Source: Cocleimonas sp. (GTDB taxonomy: Bacteria > Pseudomonadota > Gammaproteobacteria > Thiotrichales > Thiotrichaceae). Taken from it: DNA of 64,000 nucleotides. A program made the translations under genes and the position numbers. The notes below the pieces were generated by a model, which was not told the DNA's origin, searched no databases, and was given only the letters and a program-made list of their open reading frames with translations. The stretch spans positions 45,128 through 109,127 of the forward strand of contig JAKIUW010000006.1 in assembly GCA_021647365.1 (NCBI GenBank), written 5' to 3'. Numbering within the stretch: the first letter of the stretch is position 1; each line of letters starts with the position of its first letter. This document shows positions 7,739 through 16,359 of the stretch, one piece after another.

Positions 7739-8128
7739 CTACTTAGCCGAAAGAGTGCTTAAAATTTCAGCATTAGCTGCGGGGAATTTATATTGATGAA
7801 GCACCGATTTTTTCACCCAACGCAACGGTTGCCCTTCACGCCCTTCTGGTTCGCCCTGCCAATCTCTAATTTCAAATACTTCTAAGTGAACCGTTTTATC
7901 AATGTACGTATGACGGATGTCTATTAAGTGACTCGCCGATTGAATCTCAACACCCAACTCTTCTTTTAGTTCTCGCGTTAGCGCTTCTGTTGGGGATTCA
8001 TCATTTTCAACCTTACCACCTGGGAATTCCCATTTATCACCTTGATGTTGATGGGTGGCACGTTTTGCTATTAAAACTTGGTTTTTATTATTAATGATAA
8101 CGCCAACAACAACGCGTACAACAGCCAT
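7739..8128 (-). CDS. mutT: 8-oxo-dGTP diphosphatase MutT (Nudix)
   Basis: 129 residues with a full Nudix box: GGKVENDESPTEALTRELKE then ELGV. The N-terminal VGVIINNKNQVLIAKR and WEFPGGK are typical of MutT, which removes oxidised dGTP from the nucleotide pool. Its ATG overlaps the stop of the upstream polysaccharide deacetylase (TAATG), so the two genes are translationally coupled, an unusual pairing. The usual gammaproteobacterial neighbour secA lies about 2.5 kb away on the same strand. Confidence 0.93.
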   Translation of the reverse strand: MAVVRVVVGVIINNKNQVLIAKRATHQHQGDKWEFPGGKVENDESPTEALTRELKEELGVEIQSASHLIDIRHTYIDKTVHLEVFEIRDWQGEPEGREGQPLRWVKKSVLHQYKFPAANAEILSTLSAK

Positions 8129-8955
8129 TAGCGTTTTTTAAGTTGGCGACTTCTAAAGGTCAACAAAGGAACAAAGTCAGCGGCGCAACGCATTTTAGGA
8201 ATCCAACGCGCTAAATTTGCGGCAGTAAATACACGCCCTTCATGTTCATTCTCAAAAACACCATCATGAAAAAGTACCACACCATCACGCCCGCGTTTAC
8301 CATTGCCACACATTTGCCCCATGACATTATCTAAAATTTGATCGCCATGTTGGTATTTTTCATTCCAATCATAAGCCGTCATTTCCCAACCTAGGTGTTC
8401 AAAACCATTTCGCTTAAGCGCCTCCATCACCTGTGGCGCTTTCTTTTGGTTGAACCAACCATCGCCGTAAGGAAGCCTGAAAATTGCTGGCTCAGTCGTA
8501 AAGAAAGATTCAAGCAAGTGGCGCGAATGTGCAATCGTATCTTGTAATTCGGCAGGGGATAATTTGGAATGATGATGATGCTCGTAACTGTGCGAGCCAA
8601 TATCATGCCCTTCTCGTTTAATGCGCTTAAGTATTTCAAAACGCTGTACACAAAGATTATGAGATTGGCTTCCCGCTGAATATTTACCGCAATCAATTTT
8701 ATTGCCCAAAACAAGGAATGTCGCTTTGATATTTTCCTTTTTTAGAATATCCAAAATCTGAGGCGTAACGCTCCCTACCCCATCATCAAAACTTAAATGC
8801 AGACGATGCTTTTGTACAGGGCATTGGTATTGTGCGCGGATTTTATCGCAGTCTTCTGCGATGGTCTGTGAGTTTATTAAGAATAAACTACTGCCTAAAA
8901 CCACAATAGAAAATAATCCAAGTAGTCGTGTAAAAGTGGGGGGGTGTGCTTTCAT
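8128..8955 (-). CDS. Secreted polysaccharide deacetylase (NodB homology)
   Basis: 275 residues from the ATG at 8955. The NodB motifs are present: LSFDDG (about residues 58-63), GSHSYEHHHHS (metal-binding His), and FRLPYGDG. These metal-dependent enzymes remove N- or O-acetyl groups from chitin-like, peptidoglycan or exopolysaccharide chains. The N-terminus MKAHPPTFTRLLGLFSIVV is a signal peptide or anchor whose first codons are encoded by the C-rich repeat. The frame extends upstream to 9054 through another dispersed repeat, translating to a tell-tale SSSLSGVEG, so that longer start is rejected. The stop overlaps mutT. Confidence 0.88.
   Translation of the reverse strand: MKAHPPTFTRLLGLFSIVVLGSSLFLINSQTIAEDCDKIRAQYQCPVQKHRLHLSFDDGVGSVTPQILDILKKENIKATFLVLGNKIDCGKYSAGSQSHNLCVQRFEILKRIKREGHDIGSHSYEHHHHSKLSPAELQDTIAHSRHLLESFFTTEPAIFRLPYGDGWFNQKKAPQVMEALKRNGFEHLGWEMTAYDWNEKYQHGDQILDNVMGQMCGNGKRGRDGVVLFHDGVFENEHEGRVFTAANLARWIPKMRCAADFVPLLTFRSRQLKKR
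8928..8952 (-). repeat. C-rich repeat arm inside a coding sequence
   Basis: On the minus strand AAAGCACACCCCCCCAC then TTTTACAC forms codons 2-9 of the polysaccharide deacetylase, read as KAHPPTFT. The run of seven C lies directly after the start codon. Confidence 0.9.
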
Positions 8956-8995
8956 ATTATTCGTCTCTATATTTATCTTATGTAGATTATGTACG

Positions 8996-9053
8996 TGCCC
9001 TTCGACTCCGCTCAGGGAGCTGCTTCTAGCTCCCTGAGCGGAGTCGAAGGGCA
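8996..9053. repeat. Inverted repeat of CCCTTCGACTCCGCTCAGGG type
   Basis: GTGCCCTTCGACTCCGCTCA and its reverse complement face each other around a short TGCTTCTA-like loop, with further pairing of GGAGC and GCTCC. Single arms of the same element occur at 10470-10492 and 15274-15295. This type of repeat is common in diverse genomes. Confidence 0.9.
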
Positions 9054-9114
9054 CGGCAAACTACTCAAAATCCACTATTAGATACTCATTCAATAAACGT
9101 TATTCATGTGAAAA

Positions 9115-10341
9115 TCAGCTTCTATACTCTGCATTTATAGTGACATACTCATGCGAAAGATCAGAAGTCCAAACTCTCGCTTTTGCATCGCCTGCATTTA
9201 ACTGGATTCGAATCGTAATTTCTTCCTTATCCATTTCGATCTGACCTTGCGTTTCCTCATAAGTTTCCAAAGGTTCGCCCGCTTCAATCAGCTGTGTATC
9301 GCCTAGCCACAATGACAGTTTATTTACGTCTAAATCTTTCACAGGTGTTTTGCCTATCGCCATTAATAAGCGCCCCCAGTTTGGGTCGCAAGCGAATAAT
9401 GCTGTTTTAACTAAAGGAGAACGTGCAACAGAATAGGCAATTTCTTTGGCGTAAACATAATCTGGTGCCGCTTCAACTTCGATAGTGATAAACTTGGTTG
9501 CGCCTTCGCCATCACGAATAATGGATTGTGCTAATTCTTGTAGCACGTCATTGATTAGTTCTACAATTTCATCACGATTAGAGTCATCCAAGCTAACGCC
9601 AGACTTCCCTGTTGCCATTAAAATCAAAGAGTCATTTGTAGACGTATCGCCATCAACCGTAATGCTATTGAATGACCCTGTAACCGCATCATCCAAAATA
9701 CTTTGTAGCTCGTCTTGTTCAATACCTGCATCAATCGCAACGTAGGCCAGCAAGGTCGCCATATTCGGTTCGATCATGCCTGCGCCTTTTGCCATGCCTG
9801 TAATGGTCACAGTCTTTCCATTTATTTCTAGTGATTTAGAGACACCTTTCAAGATGGTATCCGTCGTCATTATGGCAGTTGCTGCCTTCATCCAGTTATC
9901 AGGTTCTAGCTGATCAATCAGGTTTTCTACTTGATCAACAATTTTCCAATAAGGTAATTGCTCACCAATAACGCCTGTTGAAAAAGGCAAAATGGCATGC
10001 AAGTCGGTCATGGTTTCTTCGGCAACTTCGGCACAAATCATACGCGCCGATGTCATGCCCTCTTCGCCTGTGCCCGCATTTGCATTGCCTGCATTGATAA
10101 CGAGATAGCGAATGCCTTTCGTAATACCATCTGATACAGCTTCAAGGTTCTCACGGCACAAAGTAACAGGCGCAGCGCAAAATGCATTTTGGGTAAATAC
10201 ACCCGCCACGCTAGCGCCTTCGGCTAGTTCTATAAGCGTAAGATCATCACGGTCTTTATAACGGATATTCGCTTCAAGACTTGAAAGACGAACGCCTTTG
10301 ACAGGCATTAAAGATTTTGGAGCAACTAGGTTTACTGCCAT
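9115..10341 (-). CDS. argJ: Bifunctional ornithine acetyltransferase / N-acetylglutamate synthase ArgJ
   Basis: 408 residues. ArgJ recycles the acetyl group in arginine synthesis, moving it from N-acetylornithine to glutamate. The protein self-cleaves before the catalytic Thr; the signature KGAGMIEPNMATLLAY is present with T196 as nucleophile. Also visible are the oxyanion-type FSTGVIGE and the C-terminal ACDPNWGR. The ATG at 10341 gives the family start MAVNLVAP. It lies downstream of secA on the same strand, separated by repeats, so co-transcription is uncertain. Cytoplasmic. Confidence 0.97.
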   Translation of the reverse strand: MAVNLVAPKSLMPVKGVRLSSLEANIRYKDRDDLTLIELAEGASVAGVFTQNAFCAAPVTLCRENLEAVSDGITKGIRYLVINAGNANAGTGEEGMTSARMICAEVAEETMTDLHAILPFSTGVIGEQLPYWKIVDQVENLIDQLEPDNWMKAATAIMTTDTILKGVSKSLEINGKTVTITGMAKGAGMIEPNMATLLAYVAIDAGIEQDELQSILDDAVTGSFNSITVDGDTSTNDSLILMATGKSGVSLDDSNRDEIVELINDVLQELAQSIIRDGEGATKFITIEVEAAPDYVYAKEIAYSVARSPLVKTALFACDPNWGRLLMAIGKTPVKDLDVNKLSLWLGDTQLIEAGEPLETYEETQGQIEMDKEEITIRIQLNAGDAKARVWTSDLSHEYVTINAEYRS

Positions 10342-10377
10342 TTATAACATCCATAAAACGGTTAATACAATAATCTC

Positions 10378-10451
10378 AAAGCACACCCCCCCACTTTTAC
10401 AGCATGTTTTGTATAATATAAACATCATGTAAAACTAGGGGGGTGTGCTTT
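10378..10451. repeat. C-rich repeat, facing pair of mixed type
   Basis: The left arm is the CAC type (GCACACCCCCCCACTTTTAC), the right arm the TAG type in reverse (GTAAAACTAGGGGGGTGTGC). The spacer is AT-rich. Arms of different subtype in one pair suggest recombination or independent arm mutation. Confidence 0.9.
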
Positions 10452-10469
10452 GTTGAGTTAAGCACTGGG

Positions 10470-10492
10470 AACCCTTCGACTCCGCTCAGGGA
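10470..10492 (+). repeat. Single arm of the CCCTTCGACTCCGCTCAGGG element
   Basis: AACCCTTCGACTCCGCTCAG then GGA matches one arm of the inverted repeat at 8996-9053. Confidence 0.85.
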
Positions 10493-10538
10493 ACGCCCTC
10501 AACAACTTTTTTACTAAACAATAAGTCGATATTAAGTG

Positions 10539-10653
10539 ACTGCTCAGGTTGCCTCTAAAATTCGTCAGTCCAAGACGGGAAAAGTGAGCTTACAAATGTA
10601 AGTGATCTTTTCCCAACACGGGAATGACGGAGTTTAGAGGTGAGCTGAGTAGT
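10539..10653. repeat. Large imperfect hairpin between secA and argJ
   Basis: About 115 bases fold back on themselves: ACTGCTCAG with CTGAGTAGT outermost, then CCTCTAAA with TTTAGAGG, TCGTCA with TGACGG, and an inner GGGAAAAG with CTTTTCCC around AGCTTACAAATGTAAG. It ends 3 bases before the secA stop codon. The stem could act as an mRNA 3' end, but no U-run follows. The 10342-10656 gap contains only this and the two repeats listed before it. Confidence 0.7.
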
Positions 10654-10656
10654 TAC

Positions 10657-13422
10657 CTAAACAAGTTTACCGTGACACTGTTTGTATTTTTTACCAGAAC
10701 CACAAGGACAAGGCTCATTACGCCCAACCTTCTCAACATCACGCTTAAAAGGTTTCAATGCTTCTGGCGTAAAGCCATCAACAGTATTTTCATCGTGTGG
10801 CTCTGATGCTAAACCAGCCGCATCATCATGCACAAAATCTAATTCCAAATCTTGCTCATGTGCTAGCTTATGCTCTTCTTCAATGGCTTCCACTTCTTCT
10901 GGCAGAGTAATTTCTAACTTGGTAAAGAACGTCACAACATCATATTTGATCTTGTCCAAAAGCTCTTCGAACATTTGATAAGCTTCGCGTTTATATTCTT
11001 GCTTCGGATCTTTTTGCGCGTAGCCACGCAAGCCAACTGATTGACGTAAATAATCCATTGAAGCCAAATGCTCTTTCCAATGACCATCCAATACATGCAA
11101 CATCACATCACGCTCTAAGCGGCGCATTGCCTCGTCACCAATAAGTTCTTCTTTGGCTTTTATCACAGTGCTTACTGTTTCTTGTAGCTTAGTGTGTAGC
11201 GTTTCTTCGTGAAGACTCTCGTCTGCATCCAGCCAACCTTGAATATCAATATCGAGTGCCATATCATTTTTGAAGGTGTTGGTTAAGCCTTCAATATCCC
11301 ACATATCATCATGGCTACCCATTGGGATATAGCGATTGGTTGTCGTTTCAACCACATCAAAAATAAATGAATCAACCGACTCAGCCACGTCTTCTGCTTC
11401 TAACAAGCCTGAGCGCTGCTCGTAGATTACTTTTCGTTGATCATTGGCGACGTTATCATATTCAAGCAAGTTTTTACGAATATCGAAGTTATGCCCTTCA
11501 ACTTTACGTTGTGCATTTTCAATCGATTTTGAAACCATTTTGGCTTCAATTGCTTGACCTTTTTCCATGCCTAATTTTTGCATAATCGCTTTGACACGAT
11601 CCGATGCGAAAATTCGCATTAAATTATCTTCAAGTGATAAGAAGAAGCGCGAAGAACCCGGGTCACCCTGACGTGCTGAACGACCGCGTAGCTGATTATC
11701 GATTCGACGTGATTCGTGACGCTCAGTACCAATAATGTGCAAACCACCTGCTTTGATAACAGCCTCATGGCGCTTTTGCCATTCTGCTTTTACCGAGGCT
11801 AATTCTGCTTCAGTGAGTTCTTCACCCTTGTTCTCTTCTAAATCTCTGATTTCAGCATCAAGTGAGCCACCTAATACGATATCCGTTCCACGACCCGCCA
11901 TGTTTGTAGCGATAGTCAATGCACCCGGGCGACCTGCATTTTCGATAATATGTGCTTCACGCTCATGTTGTTTTGCATTCAATACTTCATGCTTCACATT
12001 CATGCCATTGAGCAGACTTGACAAAACTTCTGAAGTTTCTATCGAAGCAGTTCCTACCAATACAGGCTGACCTTTCTTTTGGCAGTATTCAATTTCTTCA
12101 GCAATTGCTTGGTATTTTTCTTCTTCTGACATATACACAAGGTCATTGCTATCGATACGTGCCAAGGGTTTATCACCAGGAATCACAACCACTTCTAGAT
12201 TGTAAATTTCTTGTAATTCAAAGGCCTCTGTATCCGCCGTACCTGTCATGCCTGAAAGTTTATCGTACAATCTAAAGTAATTCTGGAAAGTGATCGATGC
12301 CATGGTTTGATTTTCAGCATTGATACTTAAACCTTCTTTGGCTTCTACTGCTTGGTGCAAACCGTCTGACCAGCGTCTACCCGGCATGGTACGACCTGTG
12401 AATTCATCAACGATAACCACTTCACCATCGGTTACGATGTAATCAGTATTGATATGGAATAACGAATGCGCTCGCAATGATGCATTGAAATGATGGAGTA
12501 TAGAAATACTTGCATTATCGTATAAGCCTTGGTCTTTCGGTAAAATATCTGCTTCCATCAAAAGATTTTCTGCCGTTTCATGCCCAGCATCGGTTAAGAA
12601 AATTTGCTTACTTTTCTCATCAACCGTGAAATCACCGGGGACTTTAACTTCCTCTTCACCACCATCTTCAACATCTTGGCGTTTTAACTTTGGAATAAGG
12701 ACATTAATTGCAGCATACATTTCAGAAGAATCTTCTGCTGCACCTGAAATAATCAAAGGCGTTCTTGCCTCGTCGATTAAAATAGAGTCAACTTCATCAA
12801 TGATCGCGTAATTTAGCGGACGTTGGACGCGATCCTCTGCCTGGAAAGCCATATTATCGCGAAGATAATCAAAGCCAAATTCGTTATTTGTGCCGTAAGT
12901 AATATCAGCGGCATAAGCCTCTTGACGTTGCGCTTGATCTAAACCATTAATGATTACGCCTGTGGTCAAACCCAAAAATGCATAAAGTTTAGACATCCAC
13001 GCGGCATCACGTTGTGCAAGGTAATCATTCACCGTAATAACATGCACGCCTTTAGATGGCAGCGCATTGAGATAAGCTGACAGTGTCGCAACCAGTGTTT
13101 TACCTTCACCTGTACGCATTTCGGCAATTTTGCCTTCATTAAGCACCATGCCACCAATCATTTGCACATCGTAGTGGCGCATTTCCATGGCGCGTTTACC
13201 TGCTTCACGCACGGTTGCAAAGGCTTCTGGTAATAATTCTTCTAGTGTCTCGCCTTTCTTTAAGCGCTCACGAAACTCGACAGTTTTAGCTTGGAGTTCT
13301 TCATCAGAAAGTGCCGAATATTCTTTATCAAATTCAGCGATTGTTGTTGTTGTTTTTTCGTAAGCTTTAACCAGTCTGTCATTGCGACTACCGAATAGCT
13401 TTTTAGTGAGTTTTCCCAACAT
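10657..13422 (-). CDS. secA: Preprotein translocase ATPase SecA
   Basis: 921 residues from the ATG at 13422, giving the usual N-terminus MLGKLTKKLFGSRNDR; the open frame extends 15 codons upstream without family similarity. SecA is the cytoplasmic motor driving proteins through SecYEG. Visible are Walker A MRTGEGKTLVA, DEVDSILIDEARTPLIISG, TNMAGRGTDI, and the C-terminal zinc finger EPCPCGSGKKYKQCHG. The neighbouring M23 peptidase, DciA and lpxC genes match the common gammaproteobacterial secA neighbourhood. Confidence 0.98.
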   Translation of the reverse strand: MLGKLTKKLFGSRNDRLVKAYEKTTTTIAEFDKEYSALSDEELQAKTVEFRERLKKGETLEELLPEAFATVREAGKRAMEMRHYDVQMIGGMVLNEGKIAEMRTGEGKTLVATLSAYLNALPSKGVHVITVNDYLAQRDAAWMSKLYAFLGLTTGVIINGLDQAQRQEAYAADITYGTNNEFGFDYLRDNMAFQAEDRVQRPLNYAIIDEVDSILIDEARTPLIISGAAEDSSEMYAAINVLIPKLKRQDVEDGGEEEVKVPGDFTVDEKSKQIFLTDAGHETAENLLMEADILPKDQGLYDNASISILHHFNASLRAHSLFHINTDYIVTDGEVVIVDEFTGRTMPGRRWSDGLHQAVEAKEGLSINAENQTMASITFQNYFRLYDKLSGMTGTADTEAFELQEIYNLEVVVIPGDKPLARIDSNDLVYMSEEEKYQAIAEEIEYCQKKGQPVLVGTASIETSEVLSSLLNGMNVKHEVLNAKQHEREAHIIENAGRPGALTIATNMAGRGTDIVLGGSLDAEIRDLEENKGEELTEAELASVKAEWQKRHEAVIKAGGLHIIGTERHESRRIDNQLRGRSARQGDPGSSRFFLSLEDNLMRIFASDRVKAIMQKLGMEKGQAIEAKMVSKSIENAQRKVEGHNFDIRKNLLEYDNVANDQRKVIYEQRSGLLEAEDVAESVDSFIFDVVETTTNRYIPMGSHDDMWDIEGLTNTFKNDMALDIDIQGWLDADESLHEETLHTKLQETVSTVIKAKEELIGDEAMRRLERDVMLHVLDGHWKEHLASMDYLRQSVGLRGYAQKDPKQEYKREAYQMFEELLDKIKYDVVTFFTKLEITLPEEVEAIEEEHKLAHEQDLELDFVHDDAAGLASEPHDENTVDGFTPEALKPFKRDVEKVGRNEPCPCGSGKKYKQCHGKLV

Positions 13423-13680
13423 TACGATTATGTTCCCCTGAGTATCATGAAGGCTATACATGCACAACGTGCACGAATAAACTTCGGATTATTTATTGTT
13501 TCGTTTATTGCTTATGTAAGTAAACATCAACAAACAACTGTGGGGATTTTTTAAGCAAAAACAAGATGCTTCCCCGATTAGCGGTAGCATTATATTACAA
13601 CTAAACCGAGAAATACCTTAATGAATACTACTTTTAGTATAATTTTTGAAGTTTTTATAATGAACTCGTCATTAGAGAGC

Positions 13681-14667
13681 TTATAATTCTTTTAATGCAT
13701 CATCCAAATAAACTTTAGGATCGATAATGTTATTATTCTCTTTTATTTCCAAATGTAAATGCGGCCCCGTAACTCGCCCTGTCGCACCGACTTTTCCAAT
13801 CAAGTCACCTTTTTTAACTAGGTCACCTTTTTTTACCAAAAATACACTGAGGTGTGCGTAGCGACTCTTGAGTGATTCGCTGTGATTAACCTCTAACAAG
13901 TTCCCATAAGCGCCCTTCCTGCCCTTGAAAGTAACAAAGCCGTTGGCTATTGCATAAACATGAGTGCCTGTTTTTGCCGCAATATCCAAACCATTATGAT
14001 GACGAGCGCTACCGTTTATTGGATCGCGTCGCTTACCAAACTTTGAAGAGATATAACCTTTTTTCAGAGGTGTGGAAAAATCATAGACCAGCAAAGAATT
14101 CCTTGAGGCTTTTAAGGATGCAAATTGATTGACGTATTTTGATTGGGTAGGTTTTGCTGTGTTTGAGTTTCCTAACAATTTAGCAAGGGCACCCTCCACT
14201 TCTTGTATTTCTATTGATGTCACAAGATTGTGAAGCTTTATTTTTTGTTTCTCTAAACTGTTCTCAATATTTTTAACGCTGGATTTAACGTCTTTCCCTC
14301 GTACAATGGCCGAACCAAAATAATTATTTGTAGCTTTTATTGCGCCACCCCGTGCGGGGGATTCTTTAAGCTCAAAGTCTTTAATATCCACTTTGCTTTT
14401 TGAGGCGATAAACGTGCTCAAGGTATTAAGCCTTTGCACTTCTGCATCTAGCACGCTGAGTTTATGAAGTACCGAGTTAAAGTTTTTGAACGCATTTTTA
14501 TCATGCTTTGAAGCTAATAAACTTGATTCCGATGAGAAAGAGCCAACCACTAACGCACCCACAACCAACGTAACAATAAACGCTAACGGTAGGAGAATAT
14601 GCAGCCACAGTTTGACTGTAACTTTTTTGTGATAGTTTCCATTATCACTGATAAGAACTACTTTCAT
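13681..14667 (-). CDS. M23 (LytM-type) peptidoglycan endopeptidase, membrane-anchored
   Basis: 328 residues. A short cytoplasmic head is followed by one membrane segment (about 21-45), a predicted coiled-coil region, and a C-terminal M23 domain with HHNGLDIA, a YAHLS motif and GPHLHLEI, which supply the zinc ligands. All key residues are present, so it is predicted to be an active periplasmic hydrolase or, with partners, a regulator of cell-wall cleavage. It lies upstream of secA on the same strand with about 260 bases between, and divergent from dciA. Confidence 0.92.
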   Translation of the reverse strand: MKVVLISDNGNYHKKVTVKLWLHILLPLAFIVTLVVGALVVGSFSSESSLLASKHDKNAFKNFNSVLHKLSVLDAEVQRLNTLSTFIASKSKVDIKDFELKESPARGGAIKATNNYFGSAIVRGKDVKSSVKNIENSLEKQKIKLHNLVTSIEIQEVEGALAKLLGNSNTAKPTQSKYVNQFASLKASRNSLLVYDFSTPLKKGYISSKFGKRRDPINGSARHHNGLDIAAKTGTHVYAIANGFVTFKGRKGAYGNLLEVNHSESLKSRYAHLSVFLVKKGDLVKKGDLIGKVGATGRVTGPHLHLEIKENNNIIDPKVYLDDALKEL

Positions 14668-14741
14668 GCTATCCTTGCTGTTCTTTGTTTTTAGTTAAGA
14701 GCTGCTAAGCGCATAGCGCGCGCCATTATAAGAGTTGCACC

Positions 14742-15149
14742 ATGAAGAATATTAATGACCTAGTTAATACCCAAATGGTCGAAAGTATCAAAAGTCACGA
14801 CAAGCTGTCTAATGCCGTTTATGAATTCTTACATTTGAATAAAGAAAAACACAATGTATGGGTTGTGACAAAACAGCAAAAACTGACTTTACTCACGGAT
14901 AATCCCTACCTCGCTACACAGTTGAGATACCAACAAAAGGAAATTTGTCTGCATATTAATAAAAAATTCTTAATGCAGTTAAACACCATTAAAGTAAGGA
15001 TTGTTCCACCCAAAGGTGTTAAAGAAAAAATTGAAGAGAGTAATTTTAGAGTGAGCGAAAAAGCGGGTAAGGCTTTAGCAGATATTGCCAAAGATATTGC
15101 TGATGAAGGACTTAAAGAATCATTGTTGAAGCTGGCGAATAAAGAATAA
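14742..15149 (+). CDS. dciA: DUF721 protein, DciA-type replicative helicase loader
   Basis: 135 residues. The pattern LHLNKEKHNVWVVTKQQKLTLL then NPYLATQLRYQQKEI matches the DUF721 KH-like domain that in DciA proteins contacts the DnaB helicase. The C-terminal tail is Lys/Glu-rich and probably disordered. DciA replaces E. coli DnaC in most bacteria. Position between the M23/secA genes and lpxC is the conserved location of this gene in gammaproteobacteria. The name rests on domain plus context. Confidence 0.75.
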   Translation: MKNINDLVNTQMVESIKSHDKLSNAVYEFLHLNKEKHNVWVVTKQQKLTLLTDNPYLATQLRYQQKEICLHINKKFLMQLNTIKVRIVPPKGVKEKIEESNFRVSEKAGKALADIAKDIADEGLKESLLKLANKE

Positions 15150-15155
15150 CGCAAT

Positions 15156-15178
15156 CATCATGTAAAAGTTGCTTTTTA
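15156..15178 (-). repeat. Decayed C-rich repeat arm
   Basis: CATCATGTAAAAGTTGCTTT keeps the outer part of a reverse arm but has lost the G run. It lies directly after dciA. Confidence 0.55.
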
Positions 15179-15273
15179 AGGCTCACCAAGAGCCAAAAAG
15201 TATGCATAGTCCTTGCGAAGCAAGACGGAGTAGCGGTTGAAGCAAGGAGTGATGTAATAAACGTAAGTACTTG

Positions 15274-15295
15274 GAACCCTTCGACTCCGCTCAGG
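15274..15295 (+). repeat. Single arm of the CCCTTCGACTCCGCTCAGG element
   Basis: GAACCCTTCGACTCCGCTCA then GGA lies 10 bases beyond the lpxC stop codon and matches the arms at 8996-9053 and 10470-10492. Confidence 0.85.
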
Positions 15296-15304
15296 AATGC
15301 CCTT

Positions 15305-16234
15305 CTAAGCAAACTCGTAGCTATCACCAAAATACAACTGCGGTGCTTTTTCATCTTCACCAATGGTGACGATTTCCCAAGCATCTTCGTGCTTGAGTAG
15401 CTCTAGCGTTAATAGATTATTGATGGCATGGCCTGATTTATGTCCGTGGTATGCGCCGATAAGCCCATAACCCAATACATATAAATCACCAATGGCATCG
15501 AGCATTTTGTGTTTTACAAACTCGTCGCTGTAACGCAGACCGTCTTTATTAAGTACGCGATATTCATCCAGCACAACCGCGTTGCTAAAGCTTCCACCTA
15601 ATCCTAGGTTTTTAGAACGTAGCATTTCAGCATCACGCATAAAACCAAAAGTTCTGGCGCGACTGATTACGCTATTGTAGGAATCTATCGACAAATCATG
15701 TTCGAGCACTTGCTGTGTGTCTTTTACTGCAGGATGATCAAAATCAATTTCGAAAGACACTTTAAAACCATCGTGTGGTGTGAGCTCTGCCCAGCCGTAG
15801 TCATTTTCAAAACGAATGGGGTTTTTGATTTTTATGAGTTTTTTTGCGGCGCTTTGCGTTTCGATACCTGCCGATTGAATCAAGAAAATAAAGGGTGCAG
15901 CGCTGCCATCCATAATAGGCACTTCAGTAGCATCCAAATCAACGTAAGCATTATCAATGCCTAATCCTGCAAAAGCAGACATCAAATGCTCGATAGTTGA
16001 TACCTTAATTTCAGAACCACTCGCATCTTCTTTCACTAACGAGGTGCTTAGCATAGTTTCGCCCACCGATGCAGGCGCAGCTTTAATTTCTACAGGCGGA
16101 TCTAAGTCGATACGTGTGAATACGATGCCAGTATTAACAGGCGCTGGGCGCAACGTCAGGTTCACTCGTTTACCAGAGTGTACGCCAATGCCCATCGTGC
16201 TAACGATGCTATCGAGTGTTCTTTGTTTTAACAC
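15305..16234 (-). CDS. lpxC: UDP-3-O-acyl-N-acetylglucosamine deacetylase LpxC
   Basis: 309 residues, the normal length. LpxC commits UDP-acyl-GlcNAc to lipid A synthesis, so this is an outer-membrane Gram-negative. The zinc site is H83 in STIEHLMSA with H242 and D246 in KHKMLDAIGD; the catalytic His is in YHGHKSGHA (about H269). The start MLKQRTLDSIVSTMGIGVHS is the family start. Its upstream neighbour here is prmB rather than ftsZ, a departure from the common ftsA-ftsZ-lpxC order. Confidence 0.98.
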   Translation of the reverse strand: MLKQRTLDSIVSTMGIGVHSGKRVNLTLRPAPVNTGIVFTRIDLDPPVEIKAAPASVGETMLSTSLVKEDASGSEIKVSTIEHLMSAFAGLGIDNAYVDLDATEVPIMDGSAAPFIFLIQSAGIETQSAAKKLIKIKNPIRFENDYGWAELTPHDGFKVSFEIDFDHPAVKDTQQVLEHDLSIDSYNSVISRARTFGFMRDAEMLRSKNLGLGGSFSNAVVLDEYRVLNKDGLRYSDEFVKHKMLDAIGDLYVLGYGLIGAYHGHKSGHAINNLLTLELLKHEDAWEIVTIGEDEKAPQLYFGDSYEFA

Positions 16235-16359
16235 GTGATCCCCTTTGATCTAAACATCTTTGTTAAAAGATGCGATCTAAACCCTTTTTTATCTAAATAC
16301 ATTATACAATACTTATACTAGATTCTAGCTTAACGATGCATTATACCTTATTTACGGTT

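Noticed and set aside
8956..9054. N-terminal extension of the polysaccharide deacetylase
   Set aside because: The extra residues SSSLSGVEG are a translation of the palindromic repeat at 8996-9053, and the extension would bury the signal peptide.
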